From JALXDT01 sp964634755 (GTDB taxonomy: Bacteria; Acidobacteriota; Aminicenantia; JAMOAD01), in contig CAZWJH010000005.1 in NCBI GenBank assembly GCA_964634755.1, positions 1 to 57,565 of the forward strand: 57,565 nt of DNA, read 5' to 3'. Below the pieces are notes generated by a model. The model did not search any database and was not told where the DNA came from. It saw only the letters and a program-made list of their open reading frames with translations. The position numbers were made by a program, and so were the translations under genes. This document shows, in pieces, positions 24,423-32,965 of this stretch (positions are counted from its first letter, which is position 1; each line of letters starts with the position of its first letter).

Positions 24423-25187
24423 TTATATCTCCATATAATATTTTTTTGCTTTACCAATTAAAATACTCTTTTTTATCTTTTCTTTAACATCAATTTTAGC
24501 TCTTTCAACAGCTTTTTCAAGGGAATATCCTTTTATAAGGTAGGCTAAAATTGAAGATGAAAGAAAACATCCTGTTCCATGAACATCCTTATTAATTATT
24601 TCTCCTTTAAATTCGAATATCTTTTCATTAATTATCAGAAAATCGTCTCCTTTTAGGTGTCCTCCTTTTACTAAAATATTAGTTTTAAATTTATTAGCAA
24701 GAAGTTTTCCTGCTTCTATAGCCTCACTTTCACTCTTTATCAAATATCCGCTTAAAATCTCAAGCTCTTTTAAATTAGGAGTTATTAATGTTGCATATTT
24801 AAAAATTTTTCTCTTGATTTTTTCAATGAATTGATTATTGTTAAATAATTTTAAATTATTACCTGAAAAGAGTACGGGATCATAGACAATTGGGATTTTA
24901 TTGTTTTTAATAAAAAAGTGAATCACTTCTACTATCTTAACACTTCCTAATACTCCGATTTTTATTCCTGATATTTCAAAATCCTCAAAAATTCTTTCAA
25001 GACTCTCTTTCACTTCTCTTACTGATAATGGGAAAACATTTGACACACCTCTTGAATTCTGCGGAACTATTGAGGTTATAATAGCCATGGGAAATATCTC
25101 TTTTGATTTTAGTACTTTAGTATCCAGAAGTACTCCTGCCCCACCTGAGGGATCAAACCCTGCTATTGTTAGCCCTATTTTTTTCAT
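24423..25187 (-). CDS. thiD: hydroxymethylpyrimidine (phosphate) kinase
   Basis: A 254-residue ribokinase-fold enzyme of thiamine synthesis that phosphorylates HMP and HMP-P. It starts KKIGLTIAGFDPSGGAG (substrate loop), has YDPVLFSGNN, ITPNLKELEILSG, VKGGHLKG, and the catalytic VHGTGCFLSS anion hole. The start lies inside the end of gltX (overlap of about 35 bases); ATG 25187 is used, four codons after an alternative at 25199. With thiL at 31124 the window holds two kinases of the same pathway in separate operons. Confidence 0.9.
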   Translation of the reverse strand: MKKIGLTIAGFDPSGGAGVLLDTKVLKSKEIFPMAIITSIVPQNSRGVSNVFPLSVREVKESLERIFEDFEISGIKIGVLGSVKIVEVIHFFIKNNKIPIVYDPVLFSGNNLKLFNNNQFIEKIKRKIFKYATLITPNLKELEILSGYLIKSESEAIEAGKLLANKFKTNILVKGGHLKGDDFLIINEKIFEFKGEIINKDVHGTGCFLSSSILAYLIKGYSLEKAVERAKIDVKEKIKKSILIGKAKKYYMEI

Positions 25188-26607
25188 TAATGTACTCAAT
25201 GGCTTTTTTTATTCTTTTAATTGCTTCCTCTTTTCCGAAAAATACTAAGATATCAAAAATCCCGGGAGATACTCTGTTCCCTGTTAAAGCAAGTCTCAAC
25301 GGATGAATTATACTTCCTGCTTTGATTCCCAGTTGCTCAGCTTTCTCCCTTAGCCTTTTTTCAAGTATTTCTTGGTGGAAAGAGTCTTTACTTAGATTTT
25401 CTATCTCTTTTAGGTAAGCTTCAAGATATTCTTTTCCTGCCATGTTAAAGAATTTTTCTTCTCCCTTTTTATCATAATAAAGAATTTCGGAAAGATAGTT
25501 TTTCAGAATTTGTATAAATTCTTTTAAGTTTTTCATTCTTGTTTTTAAAAGGTCTATTGCTTTTAAGGTTTTGTCTTTGTCTTTTTCCAAAATACTTTTA
25601 TCTTTATTTGTTGAAATTTCTATAATTTCTTTGTAAAGCTCTTCAGGTTTTAGTGATGATATTACCTTTGAATTTATAAATTCTAATTTTTTAAGGTCAA
25701 AAATAGGGCTGTTTTTTGTTACTTTTCCGAGAGCGAATCTTTTAATTAATTCTTCCAAAGAAAAGAAAGGCTTATCTTCCCCTGGATTCCATGATAGTCT
25801 TGCGAGGAAATTAACGAGACTGAGAGAAAGGTATCCCTCTCGCTTGTAATTTAAAACTGATGTTACTCCATATCTTTTGCTTAGCTTTTGTCTGTCTGGT
25901 CCAAGGATAAGAGGCAGATGGGCAAATTCAGGTATTTTCCATCCGAAAGCTTTGTATAAAAGAACTTGTTTGGGAGTGTTTGATAAATGATCATCTCCTC
26001 TTATAACATTTGTTATCCCCATTAAATGGTCGTCTACGACAACCGAAAGGTGGTATGTGGGAAATCCGTCGCTTTTTAATAATACAAAATCTTCTATTTC
26101 AGAGTTTTCTACTTTAACTTTTTTATGAATTTTATCCTCAAACTCAGTTTTCCCCTCTAGGACTTTAAATCTTATTACATAAGGTTTTCCGTCTTTTAAA
26201 AATTTTTCTATTTCATCTTTTGAAAGATTAAGGCATTTTCTATCATATTTCCATGATTTTATCCCCTTTTTTTCTGCTTGCTTTCTTCTTTCTTCAATTT
26301 CTTCGGGGGTGCAAAAGCATCTGTATGCTTTCCCTTCTTCCAAAAGCTTTTCCACATGCTTTTTATAAATATCAAGTCTTTCAGATTGAAAAAAGGGACC
26401 TTCATCCCATTCCAATCCGAGCCATTTCATAGCTTTTAGGATTTCTTCACTCATCACTTTTGAAGAGCGAATATTGTCTGTATCTTCAATTCTTAATACA
26501 AATTTCCCATTTTTATTTTTTGCAAACATCCAGTTAAAAAGTGCTGTTCGTGCCCCTCCTATGTGAAGATAACCTGTTGGGCTTGGTGCGAATCTTACTT
26601 TTTTCAT
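25153..26607 (-). CDS. gltX: glutamyl-tRNA synthetase
   Basis: A 484-residue class I aminoacyl-tRNA synthetase that charges tRNA-Glu (and possibly tRNA-Gln). The HIGH motif is H15-IGG in APSPTGYLHIGGARTALFNW, and the second signature KLSKR lies near residue 243, followed by a helical anticodon-binding domain. A cysteine-containing CFCTPEE segment (~residue 100) is as in many bacterial GltX. The ATG overlaps the stop of the PilZ gene by four bases, and the 3' end overlaps thiD. Confidence 0.95.
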   Translation of the reverse strand: MKKVRFAPSPTGYLHIGGARTALFNWMFAKNKNGKFVLRIEDTDNIRSSKVMSEEILKAMKWLGLEWDEGPFFQSERLDIYKKHVEKLLEEGKAYRCFCTPEEIEERRKQAEKKGIKSWKYDRKCLNLSKDEIEKFLKDGKPYVIRFKVLEGKTEFEDKIHKKVKVENSEIEDFVLLKSDGFPTYHLSVVVDDHLMGITNVIRGDDHLSNTPKQVLLYKAFGWKIPEFAHLPLILGPDRQKLSKRYGVTSVLNYKREGYLSLSLVNFLARLSWNPGEDKPFFSLEELIKRFALGKVTKNSPIFDLKKLEFINSKVISSLKPEELYKEIIEISTNKDKSILEKDKDKTLKAIDLLKTRMKNLKEFIQILKNYLSEILYYDKKGEEKFFNMAGKEYLEAYLKEIENLSKDSFHQEILEKRLREKAEQLGIKAGSIIHPLRLALTGNRVSPGIFDILVFFGKEEAIKRIKKAIEYINEKNRANNSRV

Positions 26608-27362
26608 GTGAGAAGCTCCCTCTGTCTCTCTATGACATATCTTGAAATTTTGTTTATTGCTCTTTTAAATTCTACCGATCTTTCCAGCAAAAATTCTACT
26701 CCGTAAATTTTTGACTCTGTATTGTAATAGGTTCTCTCGTTTCTTATAATTCCGGAAATTTCAAGCTCATCAAAATCCTCTTTTTTCAGTCTAAACCTCA
26801 TTTCTATTTTATCTCCTACATTTATAAATTCTTGATCTTCATCCACTTTAATGGCAACCCCTCCTGCGGATATATCTAAAATTGTCCCCTCAAATACTCT
26901 CGGTATTGATTCCGGATGATCTTCATCTATGATTACTTCCTCTCCTCCTTTTGGATATACTATGAATTTTACTATTACTGCTTTATCATGAGGTGTAGGT
27001 ACTCTGAAATAATTTCTCCTTTCGCCATCCAAGAGTTTTGTAGGTAGCTTTATTTTATAAGCAGGTACCTTTGTGCTTTCGTTTAAACTATACTTTACCT
27101 TTCCCAATATTTTGGAGTGAAAGTAAAATCTGAAACCAGAGTACTGAAAGTAAACATTAATTTCATCCCCCTTGACGAGGGGCTCAAAGGTATTTCCTGT
27201 CCCCGTGGGAAGATCTATTATAATGCTTCTATCTTTTCTATCAAGATCAAAGAATCTGCTTGTGTAAGTCATCTGTTTCTTTGTTCCCATAAGAGATATT
27301 GTAATATTCTCATTTTCCTCTATTGCTTTAAGTAAAAATTTGCTGTCAATCTCATGAGCCAT
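26604..27362 (-). CDS. PilZ-domain c-di-GMP receptor, YcgR-like
   Basis: A 252-residue cytoplasmic protein. The N-terminal ~110 residues resemble the YcgR N-domain (beta barrel, FEPLVKGDEINVYFQ). The PilZ domain begins with RRNYFRVP (R116 and R120, the RxxxR c-di-GMP loop) and has D163-I-S165-A-G-G168, the second binding motif. It therefore should bind cyclic di-GMP. No flagellar genes are visible. It heads a tight string with gltX, thiD and the Lon-like protease, an odd combination. No clear ribosome site precedes the ATG. Confidence 0.88.
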   Translation of the reverse strand: MAHEIDSKFLLKAIEENENITISLMGTKKQMTYTSRFFDLDRKDRSIIIDLPTGTGNTFEPLVKGDEINVYFQYSGFRFYFHSKILGKVKYSLNESTKVPAYKIKLPTKLLDGERRNYFRVPTPHDKAVIVKFIVYPKGGEEVIIDEDHPESIPRVFEGTILDISAGGVAIKVDEDQEFINVGDKIEMRFRLKKEDFDELEISGIIRNERTYYNTESKIYGVEFLLERSVEFKRAINKISRYVIERQRELLT

Positions 27363-27471
27363 AACTAATAATAAAAAAAAAGAGCTTCTTTGTCAATTTG
27401 AGTTTGCTTTCTTAGTAATAAATAACTTAAATTAATCCTTTAAAAATTATTAAAGAATGATATAATTAAAG

Positions 27472-28398
27472 ATGGGTGTGATGGAATTTGTTAGAAACTA
27501 TTTTGGTATAAGTTTTGTAATTCAATACAAAATTTACCTTTCAATTTTAATAATTCTCGTCCTTTTTTTGCTAAAAAAGGTTATTCAATGGTTTGTTTTT
27601 AAAAAAGTTGTTTCTGTTGAAACAAGGTATTTTTTGGCAAAAGTCTTTACTTACATTGAAGTTGGATTAATTGTTCTTATTTTGGTAAAGATCTGGTTTG
27701 AAGGATTAAAGCCATTAGCTACATATTTTGGTCTTGTTTCAGCAGGTATTGCAATAGCTCTTAAAGATCCTTTTACTGATATGGCAGGGTGGATTTTTAT
27801 TCTTTTAAAAAAACCATTTTCCATTGGTGATAGGGTACAAATTGGAAAGCTCAAAGGGGATATAGTAGATATCAGGGTTTTTCAGTTTTCAATTGTTGAA
27901 ATCGGTGAATGGATTGGAGCTGAGCAAAGTACCGGTAGAATTGTAAATATCCCTAATTCCTATGTTTTTAAAGAGCCTCTTGCAAATTATACAAAAGGTT
28001 TTAGATTCGTCTGGAATGAAATTCCGGTGCTTATTACTTTCGAAAGTAATTGGAAAAAGGCAAAGGAGATCTTATTTAATATAGCTAAGGATTGCGATAG
28101 GGGAGTAAGTCAAATTGCAGAAGAGGAGCTAAAGAGAGCAACACTTAAGTATTATATTCACTATTCCGTACTTACACCAACTGTTTATACTAAGGTTGAG
28201 GATAGCGGGATTTTATTAACAATCAGGTATCTCTGTGATCCAAGAAAGAAAAGAGTAACGGAAAATGATATCTGGGAGATGATTTTAGAAAGGTTTGAAA
28301 AAGAGGACGATATAGATTTTGCTTATCCGACAATTAGGTATTACAATAATCTTCATGAAGGGAAGATCGGAACAAAACCACCCTCTTCCGAAATTTAA
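27472..28398 (+). CDS. MscS-family mechanosensitive channel
   Basis: A 308-residue membrane protein with about three N-terminal helices and the MscS pore-lining helix and beta domain: LATYFGLVSAGIAIALKDPF, PFSIGDRVQIGKLKGDIVDI and VNIPNSYVF. The cytoplasmic part has an insertion GEWIGAEQSTG within the beta domain. Such channels release osmolytes on osmotic downshock. Monocistronic between divergent and separate neighbours. Alternative start ATG 27481. Confidence 0.88.
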   Translation: MGVMEFVRNYFGISFVIQYKIYLSILIILVLFLLKKVIQWFVFKKVVSVETRYFLAKVFTYIEVGLIVLILVKIWFEGLKPLATYFGLVSAGIAIALKDPFTDMAGWIFILLKKPFSIGDRVQIGKLKGDIVDIRVFQFSIVEIGEWIGAEQSTGRIVNIPNSYVFKEPLANYTKGFRFVWNEIPVLITFESNWKKAKEILFNIAKDCDRGVSQIAEEELKRATLKYYIHYSVLTPTVYTKVEDSGILLTIRYLCDPRKKRVTENDIWEMILERFEKEDDIDFAYPTIRYYNNLHEGKIGTKPPSSEI

Positions 28399-28466
28399 TG
28401 AGATTTTGATTGGAAAAAAGATTTTTATAATGTATAATATAAAACTTATTTTATTGTGAGGTGATT

Positions 28467-29510
28467 ATGAAAAGAAGAGTTTTACTTGTTATTATTTTAA
28501 TCCTTTCATTTAGTTTCCTTGTTTCTTTTTGTTTTGCTGAAGAGAAAATTGATAAAAAAGTACTGAAACAGGCTTCTAAGCTAAGAAAAAAAGGAGATAG
28601 TGAATTAAAGAAGAAAAATATTGATAAGGCAATAGAATATTATCTTGAGTCATTAAAATTAAATCCAATGGATAAAAGTGTTCATAATAATATCGCAATT
28701 GCTTATGTTCAGAAGAATGAATATGAAAAAGCAGCTGAACATTATGAGAAAGCACTTGAAATAGATCCAAAGTTTAAAAATCCCAGAAGGCCTCTTTTAA
28801 GTCTACTAAATTTTCTTGGTGGAAAGTATATGAAAAGAGGTGATTTTAAAAAGTCAAATGAATATTATGAGAAATTCCTAAAATACTTGGGAGATGATAA
28901 AAAAAATCAAAAGGTAATATTATCTGTTAATTACAAAATGGGAATTAACTATTATAAGCTGAGGGATAATAAGAAATCTCTTGAGTATTTCCAAAAAGTT
29001 TTAAATTACCCTGATTTCCAGAAAAATTTCCCCAATCTTTATCCTCCTGTAATTTATCTTATAGGCGTTAATTATTCGCTTTTGGGAGATTCAGAAAAGG
29101 GAAATAAATATTTAAGAGAGTATATAACATTAAAATCTTCTGAAGAAAAAACTGACCCCTTTGTTGCCATTGCATATTTCTTTTTAGGTGAAAATAATTT
29201 TAAAATTCTTGAGGACAAAGTCGAGGAATTGAAAAGAAATAAAGATGAGAAAGAGATAGAGAAAGTTAGAGAGCTTGCTGCCTCTATGAGAGATAAGATA
29301 GAACCTTATTTTAAAAAATGTATAGAACTTAATCCTAAACTTGAAGATGCCTACACGAAATTAGGGAATTTTTATTATCTTGCAAAGGATAATGACAAAG
29401 CTCTTGAAATCTATAATAAAATTATAGAGCTTTTCCCAAACTCTCCTGCAGTTGAGTCTTATAAAAAGTTCAGAGATACTCTTAAAAGTAGTAAAGAAAG
29501 TAAGAAATAA
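28467..29510 (+). CDS. exported TPR-repeat protein
   Basis: A 347-residue protein with a signal peptide (residues 1-21, ending VSFCFAEE) and several tetratricopeptide repeats. Clear units are KKNIDKAIEYYLESLKLNP, NEYEKAAEHYEKALEIDP, DFKKSNEYYEKFLKYL, NKKSLEYFQKVLN and a last NDKALEIYNKIIELFP. It probably scaffolds periplasmic or envelope complexes; partner unknown. ATG 28467 is chosen over GTG 28461 because GAGGTG forms the ribosome site. The downstream SlyD-like gene follows after 64 bases. Confidence 0.85.
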   Translation: MKRRVLLVIILILSFSFLVSFCFAEEKIDKKVLKQASKLRKKGDSELKKKNIDKAIEYYLESLKLNPMDKSVHNNIAIAYVQKNEYEKAAEHYEKALEIDPKFKNPRRPLLSLLNFLGGKYMKRGDFKKSNEYYEKFLKYLGDDKKNQKVILSVNYKMGINYYKLRDNKKSLEYFQKVLNYPDFQKNFPNLYPPVIYLIGVNYSLLGDSEKGNKYLREYITLKSSEEKTDPFVAIAYFFLGENNFKILEDKVEELKRNKDEKEIEKVRELAASMRDKIEPYFKKCIELNPKLEDAYTKLGNFYYLAKDNDKALEIYNKIIELFPNSPAVESYKKFRDTLKSSKESKK

Positions 29511-29574
29511 GAAAATAAAGCAAAAGATTAAAGGAATAAAATTCCGAAGAATAAAAAAAACAAAGGAGGCAAAA

Positions 29575-30009
29575 ATGAGTGTTAAAAAAGGTGATAGGGT
29601 CGTCGTAAATTATACAGGTTCATTTGAAGATGGTACTGTTTTTGATTCAAGTTATCATGGAGATCACTCCCATCCGATAGAATTTACAGTGGGTTCAGGA
29701 GAGATTATCAAAGGATTTGACGAAGCTGTTATTGGTATGGAGGTGGGAGAAGAAAAAGATATTACGATTATGCCAGAAGATGGCTATGGTGAAAAAAAAG
29801 AAGAGCTAATCCAAAGAATCCCAAAATCGCAGTTCCCTGATAGTGAGGGGATACAGGAAGGCATGAGTGTTAATCTTGTTACAACAGAAGGACAAGAATT
29901 TCCAGCAACTATTGTAAAAATAGAGAATGAATTTATAACAATAGATCTTAACCATCCTCTTGCAGGAGAGAAACTTAACTTTAAGATTAAATTAGAAGGA
30001 ATAAAATAA
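29575..30009 (+). CDS. FKBP-type peptidyl-prolyl isomerase, SlyD-like
   Basis: A 144-residue cis-trans prolyl isomerase and chaperone. FKBP halves (KGDRVVVNYTGSFEDGTVFDSS; GSGEIIKGFDEAVIGMEVGEEKDI) flank an inserted chaperone flap (GYGEKKEELIQRIPKSQFP to NHPLAGEKL), the layout of SlyD. The histidine-rich metal-binding tail of E. coli SlyD is absent. The strong AAAGGAGG before ATG 29575 decides the start; the frame continues upstream only as chance coding. Confidence 0.93.
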   Translation: MSVKKGDRVVVNYTGSFEDGTVFDSSYHGDHSHPIEFTVGSGEIIKGFDEAVIGMEVGEEKDITIMPEDGYGEKKEELIQRIPKSQFPDSEGIQEGMSVNLVTTEGQEFPATIVKIENEFITIDLNHPLAGEKLNFKIKLEGIK

Positions 30010-30077
30010 TTTTGTTCTTTTCTCATAATAATCTTTTCTCCGAAATGTGTTAAAATAAACATTAATTCGGAGGGAAA

Positions 30078-31124
30078 ATGATCTTTACTATTTTCGGATA
30101 TCCAAAGACGGGAAAAACCACGTTATTTAATCTTTTAACAGGTAAAAGAGAGCATGTTGATAAATTTGCATCTTCAAAAGGAGAACTTCACAAAGCTGTA
30201 GTTTCAGTACCTGATTTCAGACTTAAAAAGCTTAACCAATTCTATAATACAAAAGTAAAACATGCGCAAATAGAATACCTTGACACAGGTAGTCTTGCTT
30301 TCGGGGAAGTAAAAACATCAACTTTTTTGGATATTTTAAGGAGAAGTGATGGATTAATTCATGTTGTCAGAGGTTTTGAAGATCCTGAAATTATACATCC
30401 TGCAGGTTCTATAAATCCTATGAGAGATATTTCTTCAATGGAAGATGAGTTAATAATTTCAGATATAATAACTATTGAAAAAAGACTTGAGAGAATAGAA
30501 AAAGATTTGAAAAGGAATAAAAGCAAAGAACTGAAATTAGAACAGAAAGTTTTGGTTAAAATAAAAGAGTTCCTGGAACAAAATTTACCTTTAAGAGAGA
30601 TGGATTTGAACAAGGATGAGGAGTTTATGATTAGGTGTTTTCAGTTTTTATCTCAGAAGCCAATTATCCATATGATAAATCTCAGTGAAGGCGATAAACT
30701 AATAGAATTAGAGGGGAGGAACAAAAAGATACTCTCCTTTTACGGAAAAATCGAAGAGGAAATAATGGATCTTGATGAGGATGAAAGAAAATTGTTTTTG
30801 GAGGAATATGGAATAGATGAATCCATAAGGGATAAGTTTATTAGAGAGAGTTATAAATTGATGAATCTCATATCATTTTTTACCGTAGGGGAGGATGAGG
30901 TAAGGGCCTGGACTATTAAGAACGGTGATACAGCTTATGAAGCAGCCGGTAAGATTCACACTGATTTACAAAAAGGCTTTATCAGAGCTGAGGTGATTTA
31001 TTGGGAAGATTTTGTGAAAGTCGGAGGCTTTAAGAATGCGAAGGAAAAAGCCCTTCTGAGGCTTGAAGGAAAAGAGTATGTTGTTAAAGATGGGGATGTT
31101 GTTCATATTAGATTCAATGTCTGA
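30078..31124 (+). CDS. ychF: YchF/OBG-family P-loop ATPase
   Basis: A 348-residue translation-associated P-loop protein of the YchF type. The P-loop is G7-YPKTGKT14 (usual family form GxPNVGKS), the NKxD position reads NLSE as in ATP-preferring YchF (NxxE), a helical arm lies at ~residues 130-200, and the C-terminal ~85 residues are a TGS domain (RAWTIKNGDTAYEAAGKIHTD to VVHIRFNV). The protein binds ribosomes and modulates stress responses in other bacteria. The family fit is good but the sequence is divergent. Its stop overlaps the thiL start. Confidence 0.85.
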   Translation: MIFTIFGYPKTGKTTLFNLLTGKREHVDKFASSKGELHKAVVSVPDFRLKKLNQFYNTKVKHAQIEYLDTGSLAFGEVKTSTFLDILRRSDGLIHVVRGFEDPEIIHPAGSINPMRDISSMEDELIISDIITIEKRLERIEKDLKRNKSKELKLEQKVLVKIKEFLEQNLPLREMDLNKDEEFMIRCFQFLSQKPIIHMINLSEGDKLIELEGRNKKILSFYGKIEEEIMDLDEDERKLFLEEYGIDESIRDKFIRESYKLMNLISFFTVGEDEVRAWTIKNGDTAYEAAGKIHTDLQKGFIRAEVIYWEDFVKVGGFKNAKEKALLRLEGKEYVVKDGDVVHIRFNV

Positions 31125-32056
31125 TGAATGAGTGGGAATTAATCTTTTTTTTAAAGGGTGAACTATCATCAAAAATTGAGCTTTCAATAGGGGATGATGC
31201 TGCTGTAATAAGAGAGGGCAATGAATATTTTGTAATTACGAAGGATTTAATGGTTGAAAATACACACTTTATTTTAAATGATTATCCTCTTGCACTTTTA
31301 GGTAAAAAACTTGTTAACTCAAATATTAGCGATGTGGTAGCAATGGGTGCTTATCCAAAGTATGCCCTTTTAGGTATTTCTATCAGGGAAGGTTTGGGAG
31401 ATGAGGCTTTGAAAATAATACTGACGAGTGTAAAGGATGAACTTAAAAATGCAGGAGTGTCTCTTATAGGTGGAGATACCGTAAAAGGGAAAAGTCTAAT
31501 GCTTTCTATGACTGTGATAGGGCAAACAAAGAGGTATATAACTCGAAAAGGAGCTCAGGCTGAAGATTTTGTTTTTTTGTCAGGAAGAATCGGTTATTCA
31601 CGAGCTGGTTTGAGAGAATTTTTGTTAAAAGGTATAATTAAAAATTCTGAGGCAGAAAAAGTTTTTTTTGAAGGTAAAAATAGAAGAGATCTTCTTAGTT
31701 TTCTCTCTGAAGTTAAGATAAATGCAATGATAGATATTTCTGATGGTTTTTATCAGGATTTAAACCACATTCTTGAAAACTCTGAAGTAGGAGCTGAAAT
31801 TTATCTTGACAATCTTCCTTATGATCCATATCTTAAAGAGCTTTCTGAAGAAGAAGGTATTTCTTATTATGATTTTGTATTGAACAGTGGTGAAGAATAT
31901 GAGCTTATCATAGTTGTTCCTGCATATGAAGAGGAAAGATTAATTAAGAAGGGGTTAATAAAGATTGGAAAAATAACAAAGGAGAGAGATCTCATATTTA
32001 TTAAAAAGGGCAAAAAGGTTAATGTTAGAAACCTTTCATATACTCACAAATTTTAA
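31124..32056 (+). CDS. thiL: thiamine-monophosphate kinase
   Basis: A 310-residue enzyme that converts thiamine monophosphate to the active cofactor thiamine diphosphate. The N-terminal half has IGDDAAVI (metal and nucleotide site), TKDLMVENTHF, NISDVVAMGAYPKYALL and GGDTVKG; the C-terminal half has MIDISDGFYQDLNHIL and the LNSGEEYELI loop. It overlaps ychF by one base at the stop/start. Together with nadC and nadB downstream it makes a cofactor-synthesis block. Confidence 0.92.
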   Translation: MNEWELIFFLKGELSSKIELSIGDDAAVIREGNEYFVITKDLMVENTHFILNDYPLALLGKKLVNSNISDVVAMGAYPKYALLGISIREGLGDEALKIILTSVKDELKNAGVSLIGGDTVKGKSLMLSMTVIGQTKRYITRKGAQAEDFVFLSGRIGYSRAGLREFLLKGIIKNSEAEKVFFEGKNRRDLLSFLSEVKINAMIDISDGFYQDLNHILENSEVGAEIYLDNLPYDPYLKELSEEEGISYYDFVLNSGEEYELIIVVPAYEEERLIKKGLIKIGKITKERDLIFIKKGKKVNVRNLSYTHKF

Positions 32057-32131
32057 AACTTATTTTGAAGAAGACAAAATTTAACTCATATATTTTTTGA
32101 CCTTTTAACGAAAATAACATAAAATATTCCT

Positions 32132-32965
32132 ATGAATATTATTAATGAAAAAACAAGAAAGTTAATCAGTATGGCTCTTGAGGAGGATCATATTGAAAAT
32201 GATGTTACAACAAATTCTCTTTTCCCTGAGCCTGTGAAAGCAAAGGCAAAGGTGATAGCAAAATCTAATGGAATTCTTTGTGGGCTGGATGTTTTCAAAG
32301 AAGTCTTTTTGTTTATTGACAAGACTATTAAATTTGAAAGTAATTTTAAAGATGGAGATAAGTTCAAAAAGGGAGATACAATTATAAAAATATACGGGGA
32401 TGTTCGAACAATTTTAAAAGGAGAAAGAACAGCACTTGATTTTTTAGGTCATCTTTCCGGAATAGCAACCAAAACCAGTAATTTAGTAAAAAAGGCAAAA
32501 GGTAGGATAAAAGTTTTAGATACAAGAAAAACGACACCTGGTTTCAGAGAGCTTGAAAAGCATGCAGTTAAGACAGGTGGAGGTTTTAACCATAGAATGA
32601 ATCTTGAAGAGATGGCTATGTTAAAAGAAAATCATCTTATATTTTTTAAATCTATAAAAGATGCTGTTGATAGAATAAGAGAAAAATTCAAAAGTGTTAA
32701 GATTGAGGTTGAGGTAAAAAACCTCAAAGAATTTGAAGAGGTTCTTAAACTTAATGTTGACAGGATAATGCTTGATAATTTTTCTTTGGAAGATATTAAA
32801 AAGGCAGTAAAAATAAATGGAGGAAAGAGGGAGCTTGAAATTTCAGGTGGTGTAAATGAAAGTAATATTGAAGAATACTCTTTAACAGGTGCTGATTTTG
32901 TTTCATCCGGAGCATTGACCCATTCGTTTAAAAACTCAGATTTTTCCCTCTTAATTGAAAAATGA
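32132..32965 (+). CDS. nadC: quinolinate phosphoribosyltransferase
   Basis: A 277-residue enzyme that converts quinolinate and PRPP to nicotinate mononucleotide in de novo NAD synthesis. Motifs: ALEEDHIENDVTT at the N-terminus, GERTALDFLGHLSGIAT, DTRKTTPGFRELEKHAVKTGGG (PRPP and quinolinate site), and VEVKNLKE. The stop overlaps the nadB start by four bases. nadA is not in the window. Confidence 0.95.
   Translation: MNIINEKTRKLISMALEEDHIENDVTTNSLFPEPVKAKAKVIAKSNGILCGLDVFKEVFLFIDKTIKFESNFKDGDKFKKGDTIIKIYGDVRTILKGERTALDFLGHLSGIATKTSNLVKKAKGRIKVLDTRKTTPGFRELEKHAVKTGGGFNHRMNLEEMAMLKENHLIFFKSIKDAVDRIREKFKSVKIEVEVKNLKEFEEVLKLNVDRIMLDNFSLEDIKKAVKINGGKRELEISGGVNESNIEEYSLTGADFVSSGALTHSFKNSDFSLLIEK

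Noticed and set aside
24413..24457. 15-codon extension of the Lon-like protease
   Set aside because: It runs into the end of thiD, while a good AAGGAG stands before ATG 24412.
29452..29574. 41-codon extension in front of the SlyD-like gene
   Set aside because: It overlaps the TPR gene and lacks family sequence; the strong AAAGGAGG before ATG 29575 decides the start.
24423..32056. TPP riboswitch before thiD or thiL
   Set aside because: Both genes start inside or at the end of the preceding gene and no CTGAGA/ACCTGATC pair is present upstream.
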